DNA from: Solirubrobacterales bacterium
GTDB lineage: Bacteria; Actinomycetota; Thermoleophilia; Solirubrobacterales; 70-9
NCBI GenBank assembly: GCA_030835185.1
Contig: JAUQWL010000241.1
Location: 1-16,868 of the forward strand
DNA length: 16,868 nt
Direction: 5' to 3'
Shown here piece after piece: positions 13,984-16,868 of the stretch. The notes beneath the pieces are model-generated. The model did no database searches, had not been told where the DNA came from, and saw nothing but the letters and a program-made list of their open reading frames with translations. The translations under genes were made by a program, and so were the position numbers. Positions within the stretch are counted from its first letter, which is position 1. The number at the start of each line of letters is the position of its first letter.

Positions 13984-14763
13984 ATGATTCCGGAGATCTC
14001 GATCGGCCCCCTGACCCTTCAGACCTTCGGGCTGATGTTCGCCTTCGCCTTCATCGTCGGCGGCGTGATCGCCCACAGACGCTTCGAGGAACTCGGAAAG
14101 CCGGGTGACTGGGCCTACGAGAGCGTCTTCGCGGCGCTTATCGGCGGGATAATCGGTGCCCGGCTCTACTGGCTGATCGAGAACATCGACTCCTCGGACG
14201 GCTTTTTCAGCACGCTTTTCTCCGGTTCCGGACTGACCTGGTACGGCGGCGCGATCGGCGGAGCCCTCGGTGTTCTGCTGTGGGCGAAGTGGCGCGACTA
14301 TCTCAACCTGAAGCTGGCGGATGTCGCCGCACCCGCCCTCGCCGCAGGCTACGCGATCGGCCGGATCGGTTGCCAGCTTTCCGGAGACGGCGACTACGGA
14401 AAGCCCTGGGACGGCCCGTGGGCGATGGGCTATCCGGATGGCGTCGTACCGACACCACCGGGAGTCGAAGTCCATCCGACGCCTGTCTACGAGACCTTGG
14501 TCATGGGCCTCGGTGCCTTCATCCTCTGGAGGTTGCGCGACCGGTTCCGTTTCGGCATTCTCTTCGCGATCTACCTGATGTACGCCGGGACCGAGAGGTT
14601 TCTGGTCGAGTTCCTCCGGACCAACGACCACGTCTTGATCGGGCTGACCGAGGCCCAGTTGTTCAGCCTCGCCATGATCGCTGTCGGACTGCTCTGGATT
14701 CTCACCGTCAAGAAACGTGAAGGTACCCTGGCCCGGCCCGCCGGGCAGCAGATCCTTCCCTGA
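13984..14763 (+). CDS. lgt: Prolipoprotein diacylglyceryl transferase
   Basis: This 259-residue multi-pass membrane enzyme transfers diacylglycerol from phosphatidylglycerol to the lipobox cysteine of prolipoproteins. Family features are seven or so hydrophobic segments, GLTWYGGAIGG (83-93), the Lgt signature region GRIGCQLSGDGDYG (126-139) with Arg127, HPTPVYE (164-170), and ERFLVEFLR (204-212), whose Arg205 and Glu209 match the essential C-terminal Arg and Glu of E. coli Lgt. The usual Asn of GRIGN is Cys130, a variant form of the signature. A lipoprotein gene, a substrate for this enzyme, begins about 20 bases downstream. Confidence 0.95.
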   Translation: MIPEISIGPLTLQTFGLMFAFAFIVGGVIAHRRFEELGKPGDWAYESVFAALIGGIIGARLYWLIENIDSSDGFFSTLFSGSGLTWYGGAIGGALGVLLWAKWRDYLNLKLADVAAPALAAGYAIGRIGCQLSGDGDYGKPWDGPWAMGYPDGVVPTPPGVEVHPTPVYETLVMGLGAFILWRLRDRFRFGILFAIYLMYAGTERFLVEFLRTNDHVLIGLTEAQLFSLAMIAVGLLWILTVKKREGTLARPAGQQILP

Positions 14764-14773
14764 ACCCGGACAT

Positions 14774-14778
14774 GGAGG
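14774..14778 (+). promoter_or_regulatory. Shine-Dalgarno favouring a TTG start for the lipoprotein
   Basis: GGAGG lies 5 bases before TTG 14784. The alternative ATG at 14772 overlaps this motif and has no Shine-Dalgarno of its own. Confidence 0.55.
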
Positions 14779-14783
14779 CATCG

Positions 14784-15176
14784 TTGAAGCAACTGATTGC
14801 GGCCCTGTCCGTCTGCGTCGTCGTCCTGGCTTTGGCCGGCTGTGGTGAATCCTCGTCCGGTGAGGCCGAGGCCGAGGCTGTGGCAATCTCATTCGCTGAG
14901 GCCTGGGAGGAGCAGGACGGACCGGCAGCCTGCGCCCTGCTGAGTGACCAGGCTGACGCTTTCTTCCCGGAAGAAGGACGGTTCACCTGTGACAGGTTCA
15001 TCTTCAAGTCCTCGGTCTTCAAGGACCCGGTCAGCGGGCCGGAGGTGACCGACTCGAGCGTCGACGGAGAAGCGGCCACAGTGGAGGTCACTTTCGCCGG
15101 CCGCGATCCACTGGCCTTCACCCTGACCAGAACACCGGCCGGGGAATGGAAAGTGGACGCGATCAACGAGTCGTAG
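14784..15176 (+). CDS. Small secreted lipoprotein, NTF2-like
   Basis: From the TTG at 14784 the protein has 130 residues (134 from the ATG at 14772). LKQLI begins a hydrophobic signal segment ending in the lipobox LALAGC, so the cysteine at residue 20 would be lipidated and exposed outside the membrane. An acidic Ser/Gly/Glu linker follows, then about 95 residues resembling small NTF2-like (DUF4878-type) lipoprotein domains: a helix (AVAISFAEAWEEQDGPAACALL) followed by strands ending in EWKVDAI. No catalytic residues are evident, and its function is unknown. Two cysteines in the mature domain could form a disulfide. It lies directly after lgt. Confidence 0.82.
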   Translation: MKQLIAALSVCVVVLALAGCGESSSGEAEAEAVAISFAEAWEEQDGPAACALLSDQADAFFPEEGRFTCDRFIFKSSVFKDPVSGPEVTDSSVDGEAATVEVTFAGRDPLAFTLTRTPAGEWKVDAINES

Positions 15177-15249
15177 CCGCTCTGGTGCCGGTGTCACCTG
15201 CGCCCGGTACCGGGTCATCCGGGTCGCCGATCGAGAGGTCGTCGGCAAG

Positions 15250-15322
15250 TGGGCGGTACTGGGCTCGAACCAGTGACCCCCTGCGTGTAAAGCAGGTGCT
15301 CTACCAACTGAGCTAACCGCCC
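15250..15322 (-). tRNA. tRNA-Val (anticodon TAC)
   Basis: Read on the minus strand: acceptor GGGCGGT pairs with ACCGCCC, discriminator A at 15250, D-arm GCTCAGTTGGTAGAGC, anticodon stem CCTGC/GCAGG with loop TTTACAC (anticodon TAC), and T-arm CTGGTTCGAGCCCAG. It is 73 nt long and CCA is not encoded. Its TATACT promoter element lies upstream at 15372-15367. Confidence 0.96.
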
Positions 15323-15366
15323 GTGGGCTACGAAGCCGTAGTCGACGGCTCCTTCGGGGAAGGCGC

Positions 15367-15372
15367 AGTATA
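15367..15372 (-). promoter_or_regulatory. -10 element for tRNA-Val
   Basis: Minus-strand TATACT is a five-of-six match to TATAAT, 44 bases upstream of the mature tRNA 5' end, leaving room for a short 5' leader. The -35 region is poor. Confidence 0.5.
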
Positions 15373-15415
15373 GGAATTTCGCAGGAATCCGGAGGCGGGG
15401 CCGGAAGCGGTGGCG

Positions 15416-15421
15416 TAAGTT
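15416..15421 (+). promoter_or_regulatory. -10 element of a likely leaderless promoter for the alkyltransferase fusion
   Basis: TAAGTT is followed by six bases (TGTGAC) and then ATG 15428, the same spacing as upstream of the PAP2 and CDP-alcohol transferase genes. There is no Shine-Dalgarno. Confidence 0.55.
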
Positions 15422-15427
15422 TGTGAC

Positions 15428-16369
15428 ATGACTCAGACAGCCGACAAGGGCGGCGCAAGGCGACGGGACCCGAAAGACGGCCGCGGGGAAAGCGACCGGC
15501 TCCGTATCGCGACGCTGAACCGGGCCTGCGTTTTCCTCGAGGAGAATCTCGACCGCGAAGTTACGCTGGAAGAACTCGGGGCCGAGGTCGGCTGGAGCCC
15601 GGCCCACCTCCAGCGGGTCTTCCGGGGACGCATCGGTGTTTCCCCGAAGGAGTACGTTCGGGCATTACGGGTCAGCCGGATGAAGGAAGAGCTTCGCGAA
15701 GGGGATCGTGGGCGCGGGGGACGGTCCGCGAACGGTGGAGGGTCGACCGCGAGAGCGATCCTCGACTCGGGATTCGGTTCGCTCAGCTCCGGGCACGAAG
15801 CCGGCCTTCGCCATCTCGGGATGACGCCGGCTACCTATGGTGCCGGGGGTCGCGGGGCGGTCATCGAGTTCTGCCCGGCGCGTTGTTCCCTCGGCTGGGT
15901 GATGCTCGGGCGTACGGACAGAGGCATCTGCTCACTGACCCTCGGCGACGACCCCGAAGCTCTTCTTGCGGAGCTCGGGGCGGAGTTCCCGGAGGCCGAA
16001 CTCGTTCCGGGCGACAGCGCGACCGAGGAGCTCTGTGCGCAGGTGGTGGCGCTGGCCGAGAGCGGCGAAGACGGACGTCATCTGCCCGTAGAGGTCGTTG
16101 CCACGGACTTCCAGTGGAAGGTCTGGCGGGCGATGAGGGAGATTCCACTCGGGGAGACCAGGAGCTACTCGGACCTGGCGGCGATGGTCGGTCGCCCGAC
16201 CGCGGTCAGGGCGGCCGCCTCGGCCTGTGCCCGCAACCGTATTTCGCTGCTGATTCCCTGCCATCGCGTGGTCAGGGCTGACGGCAGCCTCGGAGAGTAC
16301 CGCTGGGGCAGCGAGCGCAAACAGCGCCTTCAGGACAACGAGTGCGAGACGCGGAGCCGCGGGACCTGA
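15428..16369 (+). CDS. AraC-type regulator fused to O6-alkylguanine-DNA alkyltransferase (Ada-like, lacking the N-terminal zinc domain)
   Basis: The protein has 313 residues. Residues 1-24 are charged and polar. Residues 26-138 are an AraC/XylS helix-turn-helix pair (LGAEVGWSPAHLQRVFRGRIGVSPKEY, cut here by family order), with a Gly/Arg-rich insert at 93-106 before the second HTH. Residues 145-300 are the alkyltransferase: FQWKVWRAMREIPLGETRSYSDLA (with gap) and LLIPCHRVVRADGSLGEYRWG region, with acceptor Cys278 in PCHRV. The domain removes alkyl groups from O6-guanine by suicide transfer to Cys278. E. coli Ada senses methylphosphotriesters through a four-cysteine N-domain (Cys38), which is absent here, so any inducer must differ. 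The start is at ATG 15428 after TAAGTT-N6. Confidence 0.92.
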   Translation: MTQTADKGGARRRDPKDGRGESDRLRIATLNRACVFLEENLDREVTLEELGAEVGWSPAHLQRVFRGRIGVSPKEYVRALRVSRMKEELREGDRGRGGRSANGGGSTARAILDSGFGSLSSGHEAGLRHLGMTPATYGAGGRGAVIEFCPARCSLGWVMLGRTDRGICSLTLGDDPEALLAELGAEFPEAELVPGDSATEELCAQVVALAESGEDGRHLPVEVVATDFQWKVWRAMREIPLGETRSYSDLAAMVGRPTAVRAAASACARNRISLLIPCHRVVRADGSLGEYRWGSERKQRLQDNECETRSRGT

Positions 16370-16373
16370 TTCG

Positions 16374-16443
16374 GCGGATCCGGAAGGGGTCAGCGGATCC
16401 GGCAGGTCAGCGGATCCGGCAGGAGTCAGCGGACCCGGCAGGA
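16374..16443. repeat. Short imperfect tandem repeat, about 4 units of 17-19 bp
   Basis: The core GCGGATCCGG begins at 16374, 16393 and 16410, and GCGGACCCGG at 16429, giving periods of 19, 17 and 19. The fuller unit is GTCAGCGGATCCGGCAG. Each of the first three cores contains the palindrome CGGATCCG. The array begins 4 bases after the alkyltransferase stop. The rest of the gap to 16543 holds nothing recognisable. Confidence 0.8.
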
Positions 16444-16543
16444 CGGAGCCGACACCGGGAGATGAGGCCAGCCGGTCAGGTACGGCGGGCGCCGCTTCGG
16501 CGAATGGGGCAGGCGGGTGGGGCGGGAGACCCGGATTGACCGG

Positions 16544-16868
16544 TCAGGCTTCGGCAGCGAGGCTGCGGCCGGTTCGCCCGCACCAGAGCCCGAACAGGAC
16601 GGCGGCCACGGCTGCACCGAGCCAGTGGACGCCGATCACAACGAAGACGACGCTCGGCAGACCGGCCAGGGCGGCTCCGAAGACGGTCCTCGAAACGTCC
16701 AGTTTCAGCACGGTCGCGGTGAAGGCCGCGCAAAGAAGCCAGGCGGTCGGGCCGGACAGCCAGCCCCAGGATTCAAAGAAGGACTTCGGCAGCAGGATGG
16801 CCAGGACCAGCGAAACCGACGCCACTGCGAGCAACTGGATCAGGACGCTCTTGAGGAAGACGGTTCGG
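16544..16868 (-). CDS. Hypothetical small multi-pass membrane protein (5' end outside window)
   Basis: The minus-strand frame is open from the right edge to the TGA at 16546-16544 (at least 107 codons). It encodes three or four hydrophobic segments, including LLAVASVSLVLAILL, TAWLLCAAFTATVL and GLPSVVFVVIGVHWLGAAVAAVLFGLW (with gaps), and a short basic C-terminus CGRTGRSLAAEA. An internal TTG at 16834 is a possible start, but the coding-like hydrophobic sequence continues upstream (RTVFLKSVLIQ), so I treat it as partial. I do not recognise the family. Confidence 0.65.
   Translation of the reverse strand, partial: RTVFLKSVLIQLLAVASVSLVLAILLPKSFFESWGWLSGPTAWLLCAAFTATVLKLDVSRTVFGAALAGLPSVVFVVIGVHWLGAAVAAVLFGLWCGRTGRSLAAEA

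Noticed and set aside
15203..15214. Perfect palindrome CCCGGTACCGGG as terminator or operator
   Set aside because: The self-complementary 12-mer leaves no loop without losing pairs, has no T-tract and lies in very GC-rich sequence; one copy is not evidence of function.
16374..16443. CRISPR array
   Set aside because: Units are 17-19 bases, contiguous and without unique spacers, and no cas genes are present.

Overview
This is a GC-rich window with dense, mostly short-spaced genes and actinobacterial gene content: a mycobacterial-type inositol-1-phosphate synthase, a phosphatidylinositol-phosphate-synthase-like CDP-alcohol transferase, an F420-type luciferase-like oxidoreductase, and a secreted nuclease with a Lys/Cys-rich linker. 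I infer an Actinomycetota chromosome, possibly class Thermoleophilia (Solirubrobacterales or relatives). That placement rests on style and family resemblance, not on a search. Nothing indicates a phage, plasmid, transposon or CRISPR array; this reads as ordinary core chromosome with some unusual protein architectures.

Layout. Positions 1-3548 are read leftwards: a PfkB sugar kinase coupled by a GTGA overlap to an endonuclease III-like glycosylase, then a membrane-anchored cytochrome c, then a secreted endonuclease/exonuclease/phosphatase-family nuclease cut by the left edge. Positions 3599-10597 are read rightwards: a PAP2/Aur1-like membrane phosphatase or phosphotransferase, a 532-residue multi-pass GT-C-like membrane protein, a CDP-alcohol phosphatidyltransferase, ino1, a 647-residue fusion of a PimA-like GT4 fold with a complete PHP phosphoesterase domain, and a divergent uracil-DNA-glycosylase-fold protein. 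A GC-rich hairpin separates this block from a convergent leftward pair, an RNA m5U-methyltransferase overlapping a luciferase-like oxidoreductase by ATGA. Divergent from that pair are argF, tRNA-Glu(TTC), lgt and a small lipoprotein. The right end has tRNA-Val(TAC) on the minus strand, an AraC/O6-alkylguanine-DNA alkyltransferase fusion on the plus strand, a short tandem repeat, and a partial membrane protein.

How the genes fit together. The 3.6-9.9 kb block looks like an inositol-phospholipid locus: Ino1 makes inositol phosphate, the CDP-alcohol transferase would attach it to CDP-diacylglycerol, and the PAP2 protein, GT-C-like protein and GT4-PHP fusion are candidates for dephosphorylating or glycosylating the product. 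The divergent PfkB kinase could feed the same pathway. The most unusual item is the GT4-PHP fusion: its PHP metal ligands are intact, but the glutamates expected in the GT4 EX7E motif are absent. It is also preceded by a strong hairpin whose loop holds the start codon of a seven-codon leader frame.

Expression signals. Several genes without a Shine-Dalgarno sequence (PAP2, CDP-alcohol transferase, argF, the alkyltransferase fusion, probably lgt) have a TANNNT-like -10 element 6-8 bases before the start codon, which suggests leaderless transcription. Others (ino1, the UDG-fold gene, the nuclease, the lipoprotein) have clear Shine-Dalgarno sequences.
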